DNA of 64,000 nt from Pseudoalteromonas galatheae (GCF_005886105.2 NZ_PNCO02000002.1:496001-560000), one strand, 5' to 3'. Numbered from the stretch's first letter, positions 45,495 through 55,095 are shown. Program-made: numbers and translations. The notes: generated from the sequence alone by a model not told the origin.

Positions 45495-46408
45495 AGCCAT
45501 GCGACTCTGTTTTTCCCCGCGATTTTAGCACTCAGTAATGCATTGTCCGCTGACATGAGCAATTCATCAGCTGAGGATACAGCTATTGCGGTGTCCAGTG
45601 TCACCCCTCCAATGCTAGCCGTCACATAGTGTTCGGGTGAATTTTTATGCTCTATTTGGGATGAAAACAGAGACTGTAGAAGTTTGTTTGCCAAAACTCG
45701 GCCATTTGCTTTGTTGGTGTTTGGTGCCACCAGTGCAAATGTATTTGTGTCATAACGGTATAGTGCGTCATAAGGCCGCCTAATTTGCATTTGCATACTC
45801 TGAATGCAGATACGTATCGTATCATCTCCCTTTTTATATCCGTACGCGGCATTAAACTGACAAAAATAATCAAAGTTTAATAGCATAACACTAATCGGCT
45901 TGTTACTACTGCGATGGTAAAGTATGGCTCTATCAATGTCTTTGTCGAATACTGCCCGATTAAAAGCCCCCGTCATGTCATCTAAGTATGAACAAGGTGC
46001 AATCAATTCTGGTGGTAGCTTGTGATGTAATAAATTGACAACCTTCTGCTTTAATATTTTGCTAGATACAACATCACTTACCACATCAACCAATCCTGCG
46101 TGCCAACCAAGCGCCCCCTTTACCTTTTCAACTTTAGGAGTGATAAGAACTGTTGGTGTAACAAGCGGACAGAGGTGCTTTTGTAATAATCGATATAATG
46201 TAATTTCACAAGATGTGTTACGCACGATAATGACGTCTGGATGGTGCTTTTTCATAAAGTTAACTGCCCACAAATGATTTGTGAAACGGTGCACTCGCCC
46301 TAGCTGATATATTTCGGCTTCCAATAAGTGAAACGATTGGTGGTTGCTGCCGATGATGACAATGGTGCAACCTTTTAATAAGGGTATATCTGATGGGAAT
46401 TCTTTCAT
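45491..46408 (-). CDS. Degenerate GGDEF-domain protein with receiver-like N-terminus
   Basis: A 305-aa protein. Residues 1-130 look like a receiver fold without the acidic pocket (VIIGSNHQS replaces the DD motif). Residues about 140-305 are a diguanylate cyclase fold (DDMTGAFNRAVFDKDIDRA; AAYGYKKGDDTIR), but the active-site GGDEF is replaced by YDTNT in YRYDTNTFALV. It is therefore unlikely to make cyclic di-GMP and may act as a binding or regulatory partner. Convergent with the hybrid kinase and divergent from the REC-GGDEF-EAL gene. Confidence 0.85.
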   Translation of the reverse strand: MKEFPSDIPLLKGCTIVIIGSNHQSFHLLEAEIYQLGRVHRFTNHLWAVNFMKKHHPDVIIVRNTSCEITLYRLLQKHLCPLVTPTVLITPKVEKVKGALGWHAGLVDVVSDVVSSKILKQKVVNLLHHKLPPELIAPCSYLDDMTGAFNRAVFDKDIDRAILYHRSSNKPISVMLLNFDYFCQFNAAYGYKKGDDTIRICIQSMQMQIRRPYDALYRYDTNTFALVAPNTNKANGRVLANKLLQSLFSSQIEHKNSPEHYVTASIGGVTLDTAIAVSSADELLMSADNALLSAKIAGKNRVAWL

Positions 46409-46663
46409 TCTATCTTTCCTTGGCTGGGACGAATATAAGCCAAACTTAATTCACGCACAGAGCTTAGTAAGAAAGTATTGAATTGCGAGTTTCACACAAA
46501 ACTATTTCACCTAACGGACTAATGCAGACTATAAATAAATAGTAGTTCACATAAAAATATTGAAAAGTAGGCTGTTCCGATGACCATCCTAGCTTTGGTT
46601 ATTAGTGAAAAACAAAACATCACTCCAGAATAAATATAGTCTATGCTGCGCTAAGGATATTCA

Positions 46664-48403
46664 ATGAAAATTTTGCTAGTTGACGATGATAAAGTAGATC
46701 GTATGGCAGTGAGTCGGTCATTAAAAAAAAGCAATCTGCAATATCAGCTAGTAGAAGTCGAGACTGTAGACGAAGCTGTAGACGCTCTTAACGAAACCCA
46801 GTTTGACTTATTGTTGTTAGACTATTACTTGCCAGTTAAAAATGGAACAGAGCTGTTATTGGAAATAAAGAAAGTACAGGCTGTATGTAATTTAACCATC
46901 ATAATGATAAGTAACCACCACAATGAAGATTTGTTACTTCAATGTCTGGATTTAGGAGTGCAGGAGTTTCTGTGCAAAAATGAAGTGACTGCGGGTCAGC
47001 TCAAGCGCGCTATTGTCCAAGCTGAACGACGCAAAGAGCTTGAAACAGAGCTGTATCACAATTACATAAAGATTAAATCCATGGCGGAGCGGGACAAATT
47101 GACTGGCATGTTTAACCGCCACTATTTTGAAGATGCTTGTCACAGAGTTGTAACGGCAGGACCAGGGCGGTACAAGTGTGCGGGTATTGCCTTTTTCGAT
47201 ATTGCAAACTTTAAGAGTATTAATGATCTACTTGGGCACGACACTGGCGATAAGCTATTGCAATTATTCAGTGCGCGTCTACAAACGGAAATGGCACAAG
47301 AAGATGTTGTAAGCCGCTCTGGTGGAGACGAATTTGCCTGCCTCATCGTGTCACAAAAAAGTCCCCTTCAGCTTAAACTGGAAATAGAGAGAATACTGAG
47401 AAAGCTTAAAGAAGCTTACTTTATTGACGAAAAAGCACAGACTTGCGATGTCAATGTTGGAGTCTCTCTTTTCCCCGCTCATGGCAAAACAGCAGAGTCA
47501 TTAATACGCTTTGCTGATATTGCACTTTTTAGAGCGAAAGCCATGTCAGATAGTGCAGTGTGTATATTTCAATCAGATATGGAAACAACATTCCAGCGCA
47601 AGTTTAAGATAGAGCACGAGCTTACTGTTGCACTCAGTTCAAATGCATTTCAATTGGCCTTTCAGCCTGTTGTTGATACTGAAAGTTTACGGGTTGTTAT
47701 GCTAGAAGCATTGATCAGATGGCCATCTGGTGAAACTTCGTGTGATCCAAACGAATTTATCCCTATTGCGGAAGAATCCAAGTTAATTAACCCACTAGGT
47801 CGATGGATAATCTCACAAGCTATGGCACAGTTTGCAAGATTTAAAGCAGGACTCGGCGTAGACGTAGGGCTTTCAATTAACCTTTCGCCAGTTCAACTCA
47901 GAGACAAAGCGCTTGTTAAATTTATTTCAGCTACACTAGAACAGGAAAACTTATGGGCTAACGCACTTACCTTTGAGATCACTGAAACGGCACTGTTAGA
48001 AAACGAGCCTCAGATCATTAAGACACTCACTGAAATACATCAGTTGGGGTGCAATATTGCGTTAGATGACTTTGGAACTGGGTACTCTTCTATTTCTCAT
48101 TTACTTCATTTTCCAATAGATATCGTAAAAATAGACAAATCAATCACTTCTCAAGTTACAGAAAGTGGTAAGGGGGCTGCAATTTTTCGGGGTTTGGTCC
48201 GGATGCTAAATACATTATGCGTCGAGGTTGTTGCTGAGGGGGTTGAGAATCACCAGCAGTATCTCGAGTGTAAATCTGTAAAAGTCGCTAAGATACAAGG
48301 GTATTACTTTTCTAGTGCCGTATCTGAAAGTGTCATCGTTAATACAGTAAAGTCACTTAATCGAGAAATGTTTGAAAAGAAAATGGTTGGGTATTCCACT
48401 TGA
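46664..48403 (+). CDS. REC-GGDEF-EAL cyclic di-GMP signalling protein
   Basis: A 579-aa protein with a receiver (LLVDDDKVDRMA, Asp53 in LLLDYYLP), a GGDEF domain with the intact motif SGGDEFACL, and an EAL domain with the intact catalytic motifs MLEALIRWP, SINLSP, FEITE and DDFGTGYSS. It may make and break cyclic di-GMP under control of phosphorylation. The hybrid kinase 1.2 kb away is the most likely phosphodonor. No transmembrane segment. The ATG at 46664 is 9 nt after AAGGA. Confidence 0.9.
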   Translation: MKILLVDDDKVDRMAVSRSLKKSNLQYQLVEVETVDEAVDALNETQFDLLLLDYYLPVKNGTELLLEIKKVQAVCNLTIIMISNHHNEDLLLQCLDLGVQEFLCKNEVTAGQLKRAIVQAERRKELETELYHNYIKIKSMAERDKLTGMFNRHYFEDACHRVVTAGPGRYKCAGIAFFDIANFKSINDLLGHDTGDKLLQLFSARLQTEMAQEDVVSRSGGDEFACLIVSQKSPLQLKLEIERILRKLKEAYFIDEKAQTCDVNVGVSLFPAHGKTAESLIRFADIALFRAKAMSDSAVCIFQSDMETTFQRKFKIEHELTVALSSNAFQLAFQPVVDTESLRVVMLEALIRWPSGETSCDPNEFIPIAEESKLINPLGRWIISQAMAQFARFKAGLGVDVGLSINLSPVQLRDKALVKFISATLEQENLWANALTFEITETALLENEPQIIKTLTEIHQLGCNIALDDFGTGYSSISHLLHFPIDIVKIDKSITSQVTESGKGAAIFRGLVRMLNTLCVEVVAEGVENHQQYLECKSVKVAKIQGYYFSSAVSESVIVNTVKSLNREMFEKKMVGYST

Positions 48404-48565
48404 GCAGTTAACCCCTATCGCTATACTGTTAATTACACTTATCGTTTCATTTAAAATACCTTTAATCAGATCAGAAAAATTACATGGTTCTGTCGACTAG
48501 ATTGCAACGCAAAAAGAACCTATTGTTGTGTATAGGTAGTCGAACAGTATTGAATCTACTCTTAG

Positions 48566-49648
48566 TCAATGTGGAGTATTATCGGTAAGTTGTTTGACCT
48601 TTCTAACCGTGTTAACTGATCTTTTCATCTCGCGAGCAACTTGCCTGATTGGAAGCCCTATTGATAAAGCCTCAACTATATTTTTATGTTTATTTAAAAA
48701 GTCCTCTTTGGATTCAGCCCTTCGTTTAGCTACTTTTCTTTGCTTACGTTGATTCAAAGTCCCAGCAATTCGTCTGTTTGTTCCAAACCTTTCAAGCCGA
48801 GATAGTTCTGATAAAACGCTACAAACTAAGCTAGTGCTCGGGAAATGAAAATACTCGGTTAAAGAGCCGATTGGATGCTTATATGCTCTATACTTATGCT
48901 TGAAGTATTGTTCAATCCCACCACGGCCTGGTAAAAGAAATTCAACAGTTACGCTTTGTACAGATACACGCAGCATTGAGAGCTCTTTTTCTATCTCTTT
49001 TAGTCTTGTCTCTATATCTCTGGCTGTAATCCCAATTTTGTAGATGCATGTGCCACTGGCTAGTTTTAGTTTTAAAAAGTACAATGAGCTTGTCGTCAAT
49101 CGGTACACATGATGTCGAAATAGCGCTTCCCAGCTTGGTTGCGATGTTTTTTTGATATCATGTAATTTTTGGGTAATTGATTCCTCTTGGCAAACAAAAA
49201 AATCTTTCAGGGTAAGTCTGCCTTCGATTGCCAATAATATTGCCGTCTTAGCGTATAGAGCAGGTTCCTCCTTAATCTCAACTAGTCCTTTTTCAATTGC
49301 TATGTTTAGCCCTTTTTGCCAGTGAAAGCGTTCCTTGGCAGACCTGAGCCTAATATCTGATTCAATATTGAATGATTTTTTTGTACTAATACACGATATA
49401 AAAAACTTTAAATCCGGGTCATTTAATGAAGGAAGTGATACATCGTTGAAAAAGGCTAATCCGGCCGAATTTAATTCCAAGTTTGATTGTGCACAGGAAT
49501 GCTTGATATGAGCAAAGTGGTGCCTCTTTATTTTGCCTTTTTTCCCAACCACTAATTGCAAGCAAAAAGGACACTTTGCAAAGTGTCCAAGTTTACTTTC
49601 ACTGATGTGTTGCAGTTTGCCACTATCAAGTAAGCAGTATTCCAGCAA
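48566..49648 (-). CDS. CoiA-like / T5orf172 (GIY-YIG) / HTH protein (island cargo)
   Basis: A 360-aa protein with three recognisable parts. The N-terminal CPFC...HHFAHIKHSC zinc-site pattern resembles the start of CoiA-like and related restriction-type proteins. A segment near residues 200-235 (SGTCIYKIGITARDIETRLKEIE) matches T5orf172 domains of the GIY-YIG nuclease superfamily. A C-terminal helix-turn-helix (SIGLPIRQVAREMKRSVNTVRKV) resembles those of resolvases. TTG start at 49648 with GGAG 8 nt upstream. Two 20-bp direct repeats lie just ahead. Probably a DNA-acting defence or mobility protein; exact role unknown. Confidence 0.65.
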   Translation of the reverse strand: MLEYCLLDSGKLQHISESKLGHFAKCPFCLQLVVGKKGKIKRHHFAHIKHSCAQSNLELNSAGLAFFNDVSLPSLNDPDLKFFISCISTKKSFNIESDIRLRSAKERFHWQKGLNIAIEKGLVEIKEEPALYAKTAILLAIEGRLTLKDFFVCQEESITQKLHDIKKTSQPSWEALFRHHVYRLTTSSLYFLKLKLASGTCIYKIGITARDIETRLKEIEKELSMLRVSVQSVTVEFLLPGRGGIEQYFKHKYRAYKHPIGSLTEYFHFPSTSLVCSVLSELSRLERFGTNRRIAGTLNQRKQRKVAKRRAESKEDFLNKHKNIVEALSIGLPIRQVAREMKRSVNTVRKVKQLTDNTPH

Positions 49649-49670
49649 GACACGCTCTCCATTCTAAACC

Positions 49671-49732
49671 GTTACCTCAATTTTGATACAGTTTACGGAG
49701 TTTTGCCACCTTGTTACCTCATTTTTGATACA
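49671..49732. repeat. Pair of 20-bp direct repeats upstream of the T5orf172 gene
   Basis: GTTACCTCAATTTTGATACA (49671-49690) and GTTACCTCATTTTTGATACA (49713-49732) match at 19 of 20 positions and are 42 bp apart, four helical turns, on the same face. They start 22 bp before the TTG of the T5orf172/HTH gene, a position suited to autoregulation by its HTH domain. The element's left terminus also contains CCGTTACACCT, which is vaguely similar. Confidence 0.6.
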
Positions 49733-49735
49733 CTA

Positions 49736-50422
49736 CTAATAGACCTCAACGTAATCTTCAATAGCCCCAGACGCAAGATGTATCGGCGATGGCTGTATTG
49801 TTTTTTGATCCCCCAACCAAGACAAGCTTTGAAAGCATAGCTTGCTGGCACTCAAAGCTAATTCATTATCAGGACAAATATTATTGGCTAGTATCACTAA
49901 TTCAGTGAGTGTTTGCGCATGTCGATCATCTTTCAGCTGCACCGGTTTACTAGCAAATCGAGTTATATTTCTAGCAAAATCCTTGCTTGCGGTCGTTGAA
50001 GGCTGTGTACAATAGTAGACTCGTTCTGAACCGCTCTTTTCTGCGTGGAAAATACCAAACCTCATACCAGGATTGACTAGTAGTTCAGAGCTTGAGTTAT
50101 CACACTCAAGCTTTCCTGCTGGGCGAGGGATAATGTCATTTTGGGTTCTATAACGCACAATTGCTATATCAGGATCATCCGGATTCACAGGCAATTTGCT
50201 TGTTCCTAGTTTAGTGTCTTGCAATCCGGACCAAAATCGACGTGTTGTTATTCCATCTAGCAGAATCACAAATGCATCTTCAGGGTGTTCATCTCGCCAA
50301 GCCCTGATCCCAGAAGTAATAAATAGTTCTACCTCTTCAGGAGTTTTGTATCTAAGTGGCTTGGACCACTGCCTGACGACAGATTCATGATAAGGAGCCC
50401 ACTTTTTATCATAACTATACAT
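49736..50422 (-). pseudogene. Probable C-terminal remnant of a pPIWI_RE (Argonaute-like) protein
   Basis: 228 codons from the ATG. The segment FVILLDGITTRRFWSGLQDTKLG and the ending QPSPIHLASGAIEDYVEVY, with YYCTQPSTTASKDFARN and LTELVILAN between them, resemble the RNase H/PIWI end of pPIWI_RE proteins, which are normally several times longer. The frame stays open upstream of the ATG to about 50520 (LTACLAGEHETYM) and then stops; the usual N-terminal and MID domains are absent. I read it as a 5'-truncated gene, left behind by rearrangement beside the recombinase operon. Full expression as a small protein is not excluded. Confidence 0.45.
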
Positions 50423-50789
50423 ATAAGTTTCGTGTTCACCTGCAAGGCAGGCTGTTAGCCCAATGTGAAACTCTGCTGACGAGCGAGAGTTTCGCCTACT
50501 TTTACTCTTTTGAGTAAAAACACCAATTAAGCATCACTCATTAAAGATGTAGATTTCAAACAAATACATTACATTGTTGTAGATATTATTCGCAAGCTAT
50601 GTAGAACTTGAGAAAGTTCTTTAATATTAAGTATGTATATCTTTCTTACTCTCTCACAATGAAAGAGGCCTGTTTAAGCCTCTTTTGTGTACTAGCGTCA
50701 AAATCGCTTGGTATTTATACCGCCAGTATACCTTGGCAATCACACTAATTCAGCTAATCTCATCAATCAATGCAAAAAAGGATATTCTT
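50423..50789. terminator. Intergenic region with hairpin terminator after the recombinase operon
   Basis: An 8-bp stem AAAGAGGC / GCCTCTTT (50662-50685) with an 8-nt loop is followed by TTGTG on the plus strand and by CATTG on the minus strand. It sits about 105 bp downstream of the last recombinase-operon gene. The rest is AT-rich; codons up to about 50520 continue the PIWI-like frame. Confidence 0.5.
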
Positions 50790-51254
50790 TCACTTTAATA
50801 TTTTGTCGGTAGTCGCTACTTGGAAGTTAACAACATTGCGTAACTTCTCTCGCTCTTGTAGTTCATATAGTCGGAACATCAATGAACAATTTTGCGCTTC
50901 AAGTTCTTTGTTTATGGTGAGCATGTTATCACGCTCTTGGCGGTATTGCTTCTTAAGTGCAGTCTCTTTCTTTATTTTAAGTTTAAGCTTGTCTATATCA
51001 GAGAGTTCATTATTGTTTAAATGTAGTTTTGCTTTAACGGGATCATAATTTGTGTTAAATGCTTCAATGGCTGGTTTTGCTTCTTGCTCAACAAAATCTT
51101 CAAATTTGTATATGTAGCTATGCCCAAGTCCAGCTTCATTATTTATTCTATTTAGAGTTAACTTCCCCGAACGTGAAACCTTTTCTGGCTTACCTGCAAT
51201 TAAGCGCTCTAAAGCTGCCCTCAATCTTGCTAAGGTTGTTTGTGTTTTTTTCAT
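50790..51254 (-). CDS. Small HTH/coiled-coil recombinase accessory protein, TnpC-like
   Basis: A 154-aa protein: an N-terminal part that looks like a small helix-turn-helix (LTLNRINNEAGLGHSYIYKFEDF) and a C-terminal coiled coil (about 85-140, KLKLKIKKETALKKQYRQER...). It starts 2 bp after the stop of the third recombinase. Small proteins of this plan end multi-recombinase operons such as Tn554 (TnpC) and may correspond to GmtX of gamma-mobile-trio islands, though I cannot confirm homology. Probably needed for recombination directionality or DNA binding. Confidence 0.65.
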   Translation of the reverse strand: MKKTQTTLARLRAALERLIAGKPEKVSRSGKLTLNRINNEAGLGHSYIYKFEDFVEQEAKPAIEAFNTNYDPVKAKLHLNNNELSDIDKLKLKIKKETALKKQYRQERDNMLTINKELEAQNCSLMFRLYELQEREKLRNVVNFQVATTDKILK

Positions 51255-51256
51255 AC

Positions 51257-53248
51257 CTAACCTCTAGTAGTTACTACTGTACCTTTGACATTATCTTCAA
51301 AGGTCGAGAGCTTGATTCTGTGCTTAATAATCAAAGATTCGTTCCTTTTTATCTTTTGCTTGATTCCAATAAGTATGCTATTCATCATAGGATCGCCAGT
51401 GTTTAAATCACGAAATGTCTTTATTAGTCGCATGTTCTGTTGCTGAATTCTGTTTGCTTCTTTATCAGTGATTACCTGATGTTCACAGGGTTTGATTTCG
51501 GCGGAAAACTCCCCTATGCCGCAAACTCTGCTACATTTAGAGTTCATGCAGTATCCGCCTGTTGGAAGCTGAACGACAGAAAGAGTGCCGTTGCGAACTA
51601 GGGATGCAATTTCATTCTTTGTCATGTAAATTCGCTCCCCAGTTCGTAGTTTTTCGAATTTATCTCTGGCTATTCTCTCTCCTCCTGAACCACTTAGAGT
51701 TTCGGACTCGTTGTATATTTCATTAAATATATCTATCCCTAAGTTAACCCCTTCTTCATGCAGTAGCTGGATTAAATCAGTATCTAGCAATATATCTTCC
51801 ATGTGCTGAAGCTGGGCATTTTTACCATAATAATCAGACATATTTATATTTTTATGCTTGTATTGAAATTTGATAGTTGCTGTTGTGCCAAATCCATAGC
51901 GCTTAAAGAATACTGCGAATGTTCGTCTAAAGTCATGAGCACTAATTTTAGGCAATGACTTGGCTTCTAAAAGCTCACCTTGCCTTGAAGGGTTTAAAGT
52001 ATTGAATGATTCAACGTCTTCTTTCGTTGCCATAATGTTTAAGCGTTGGGTATGCGACTTAAGGCTTTTTGAGCCAGCAACCACTGATTTGTAGTTTGTT
52101 TTGTTTACTCCTTCTATTGTTACGGGCAAAAAAGCAGACTCTAGCGCTCGCTGCGCTCTTTTGTATTCATCTGAGTTAGTCTCGTTTTTAAAGTGTTTTT
52201 TATTAACCTCATCAATAAATATTGTGCGAAGATATTCTGTGCAATCATAGGCTAATTCAAGTGCGTCTTTAGAAATAGGGTGGGTTTGCCACACTTCTTT
52301 TTTAGGTATGCCGTTGACTGTTTTGGTGGTCTCACCTTTTAAAAAGCTTATGATGCTGCCGTTTTCCCCTTTTCTCTCTTCGTAACTATCTTTAGTGAAG
52401 CTGGTTAGTTCGCCAACTCTAACACCGCTAAATGCTAATAGAACAATTGCACACGGAGTTAAAATGCGTGTAATATTTGTTCCGTCACGAGTAAGTGTAA
52501 AGTTAGGTATACCGTGATGTATTTTCTGAACCCTAGAGGCAGTCCTGTCGTTTATCTTACCTCTAGAAGAAGAGCCGTCTGCTCGATTCCTTTCCTCATC
52601 ATATATGCTCTGAACTTGATTCATGAGTCTTGAAATTTCATGACGATAAGGATGGAGTGTCTCAATAGTTGATATTGCATCACTTAGTATTCGTTGATAA
52701 ATGTTCGCTGGAATTGCAATATGTTGCTTTACTATTCTTGCACTTTTGACACTTAAATTATCTATCGTTACATCACGACAGCAGAATTTGCACTTATTAA
52801 GGAGGTTTATAGTGGTTACCACTCTGTTAACTGACGATTGGGAAAGCTCTCTTTTGATGACGATTTCCCTATACGACTTGATGAATTGATTAAAGTTTTT
52901 ATCGTCTGAGAGTAATCCCCAATTACAATCTTCTAGACTTTGTGCGATGAAGTTGAGCCCGCTCTTCCAGTGCTCAATCTGACCGATAGTAGGGTGTGTT
53001 TTGTTTATCTGCTTATATTTATCAATGACGTAAGCCAGCGTTGACTGAATATATTTACGATATCTGATGTCAATTCTTGTAAATGCAACTGATATTGACT
53101 TGCCGACACCTGTTCGGATAGAGCCACTAAAACTCCATCTTAGGTCGAAAATGTAACTTTCAACGCTACCATCGCTGTATGTGCTAACTGGTATTTTTTC
53201 ATTGTACTCTGGTACGGAAATCAAATTAACTTTTACTGCCCCGATCAT
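51257..53248 (-). CDS. Tyrosine recombinase 3 of the trio (catalytic residues present)
   Basis: A 663-aa site-specific recombinase. The catalytic pattern is visible: Arg in LLAFSGVRVGELTSF near 276, H-x-x-R in ISAHDFRRTFAVFF near 439, His in YKHKNINMSDYYG, and the candidate nucleophile Tyr in that last motif near 473. The C-terminus has a cysteine cluster (YCMNSKCSRVCGIGEF...CEHQ) likely to bind zinc. Its ATG overlaps the stop of recombinase 2 (ATGA), so the two are translationally coupled. Much larger than phage integrases (about 350-400 aa). Confidence 0.88.
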   Translation of the reverse strand: MIGAVKVNLISVPEYNEKIPVSTYSDGSVESYIFDLRWSFSGSIRTGVGKSISVAFTRIDIRYRKYIQSTLAYVIDKYKQINKTHPTIGQIEHWKSGLNFIAQSLEDCNWGLLSDDKNFNQFIKSYREIVIKRELSQSSVNRVVTTINLLNKCKFCCRDVTIDNLSVKSARIVKQHIAIPANIYQRILSDAISTIETLHPYRHEISRLMNQVQSIYDEERNRADGSSSRGKINDRTASRVQKIHHGIPNFTLTRDGTNITRILTPCAIVLLAFSGVRVGELTSFTKDSYEERKGENGSIISFLKGETTKTVNGIPKKEVWQTHPISKDALELAYDCTEYLRTIFIDEVNKKHFKNETNSDEYKRAQRALESAFLPVTIEGVNKTNYKSVVAGSKSLKSHTQRLNIMATKEDVESFNTLNPSRQGELLEAKSLPKISAHDFRRTFAVFFKRYGFGTTATIKFQYKHKNINMSDYYGKNAQLQHMEDILLDTDLIQLLHEEGVNLGIDIFNEIYNESETLSGSGGERIARDKFEKLRTGERIYMTKNEIASLVRNGTLSVVQLPTGGYCMNSKCSRVCGIGEFSAEIKPCEHQVITDKEANRIQQQNMRLIKTFRDLNTGDPMMNSILIGIKQKIKRNESLIIKHRIKLSTFEDNVKGTVVTTRG

Positions 53249-55095
53249 GAAAACACCTCATGTAGGTCGTTTAAGCTGTATGAGCTAGAATATAACGGGT
53301 GCGAGGATTGCTTTTGAAGCTCAGATGCTTGCCTATAATTATCTGGAGATTTTTCTCTAAATTCTCTCAGAATAGCTTCAATAGTGTTCAAAAGAGCGTT
53401 TATTTTCACTGGTGGCATTGAGTTGATTGCGGGTGTTATTTCAAGTTCTTGTAACGTCTCTTCGAATGACATCATCAACCATATATCTGTTACGTCTGAT
53501 ACTAGTGAATGATGTTCACATTTAAAGCAATCTAGAAAGCTAGTACAAGCTTCTTCATTTGAATCTAAGTCAACATCAATACACTCAAGCACTCTATTGA
53601 TGGTTTTTAATGCTCCTTGTTTATTATCATTACAACGTATCCCTAAAGGAGTCCTAGCCTCATTAGTTCTGTTAGCTCCCTGTCGGAGTGATTCATATTC
53701 ATAATGGTCTAGAATGTTTGAATGTCTGTATTTAGCCTCTTCAACGGCGGTGTTGATATCAATTCCTTTAGCATTAGAGAACTTAGCATCCATCGCAGCA
53801 TTTAATCTGCTCTGGTGTTCACCTGGCGTACCATGTAAATACTGTGAGGAAATAGCCTTAATGCTGTTATTTGCTGACATCGACACTAGATAAACTGACT
53901 CGGACACCTGAAACAGAGCATCCATTTTGGTTTTTCTTAATATTGAAGGAGTTATTTTCGGAAACCCTAGCCTCACCAATAAAGTGTTGATACTTTGATG
54001 TGGTGAACGTCCTATTTCAGAATAAGACTTTATCTCGCCGTTTTTAGTATAGTAAGGGAAGAGAAGGCTGTCGCTATCTCCGTTTGACATACTTTTGGCA
54101 ACATGTATCCAGCTTTCCATAAAGTTCTTTGCGTGTTTACTAAAACCGAGCGCGTTATCTTGTTCTTGGTGGTTGGCTCTACCTTTAATGGAATCTAAAA
54201 TGTACTTCCCGCCTTGTATCTCTTTGAAATTTACATCTGAAATTCGCATTCGGGCTAAAGGAGTGGTGTTTATCCCCGTAAACAAATAACACAGCATCAT
54301 GGCAACCTTTATAATGGCGTTATTTGAGTGTCCAATGTTGGTGTTTACTGCTTTAGAAAAGGCGTTAAAGTGACTGGCCTTGCTACTGCCTGTTAACCCA
54401 TTAGCCTTAGCTATCTGTTCAAGTAGCTCTTTATCGTAAAGTGGATGTCTATCTGGAGTAGTGCCGGATTTGTAATGTTCTAGCAGCTTAAAGTATGCGT
54501 TAAACAATCTTTTAGTGATTGGCTTTAATTCTTGTTCTATATCAAGGCTTTTATGGGATGTTGTGTAGCTTAAGACATTTGTTACTTTAGGAAGCTTTTT
54601 TGCATCCTGATTTCTATTTAATTGCTTTAAAATCCATGATATGTTGGTTCTGAATCTCCCCCAAACAGGCCGAGAAAGTAAGCCTTTACTGTTTTGATGT
54701 CCACACCAAGTCATGAATCCATCTATTAGGTCCCAGTGAAACATATCTCCATTAATTGGGTTGAGTTTGTCGTTGTCATCCACCCATCTGACGTATTTTA
54801 TTAGTGTTTCATATCTTGAGGCTGTGGTAGAGGTGATATTTTCGCTTAGTAATGAGTAAATTTGACGAACAAAGCTACTTCTTCTCATATCTGTAAACTT
54901 ACTAGTATCAATTTTTCTTGGGCCATGAAAAAGTGAGGGGCAGGACTTAAAAGCAAATCTTTCAAAGCGAAGTTTGCTGCCGTTTGCTGATATAACCATA
55001 TCGGCGACTTGTAAGGTTTTAACCTCGGCTTTGGCTTTTATTAGGTTCCGTTCCGGTAGTAGAGACTTTCTCTTATTCGTAATTCCTTTTGGCAT
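53245..55095 (-). CDS. Tyrosine-recombinase-like protein 2 of the trio (degenerate active site)
   Basis: A 616-aa protein whose place in the operon and overall plan suggest a recombinase, but the catalytic residues are missing. Where others have TGLR it reads FTGINTTPLARMR; the HxxR box is SILRKTK, with Ser for His. It keeps a cysteine-histidine cluster near the C-terminus (CTSFLDCFKCEHH). Start overlaps the stop of recombinase 1 (TAATG) with GGAG 8 nt upstream. Probably a structural or DNA-bridging subunit that works with the two active recombinases. Confidence 0.8.
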   Translation of the reverse strand: MPKGITNKRKSLLPERNLIKAKAEVKTLQVADMVISANGSKLRFERFAFKSCPSLFHGPRKIDTSKFTDMRRSSFVRQIYSLLSENITSTTASRYETLIKYVRWVDDNDKLNPINGDMFHWDLIDGFMTWCGHQNSKGLLSRPVWGRFRTNISWILKQLNRNQDAKKLPKVTNVLSYTTSHKSLDIEQELKPITKRLFNAYFKLLEHYKSGTTPDRHPLYDKELLEQIAKANGLTGSSKASHFNAFSKAVNTNIGHSNNAIIKVAMMLCYLFTGINTTPLARMRISDVNFKEIQGGKYILDSIKGRANHQEQDNALGFSKHAKNFMESWIHVAKSMSNGDSDSLLFPYYTKNGEIKSYSEIGRSPHQSINTLLVRLGFPKITPSILRKTKMDALFQVSESVYLVSMSANNSIKAISSQYLHGTPGEHQSRLNAAMDAKFSNAKGIDINTAVEEAKYRHSNILDHYEYESLRQGANRTNEARTPLGIRCNDNKQGALKTINRVLECIDVDLDSNEEACTSFLDCFKCEHHSLVSDVTDIWLMMSFEETLQELEITPAINSMPPVKINALLNTIEAILREFREKSPDNYRQASELQKQSSHPLYSSSYSLNDLHEVFS

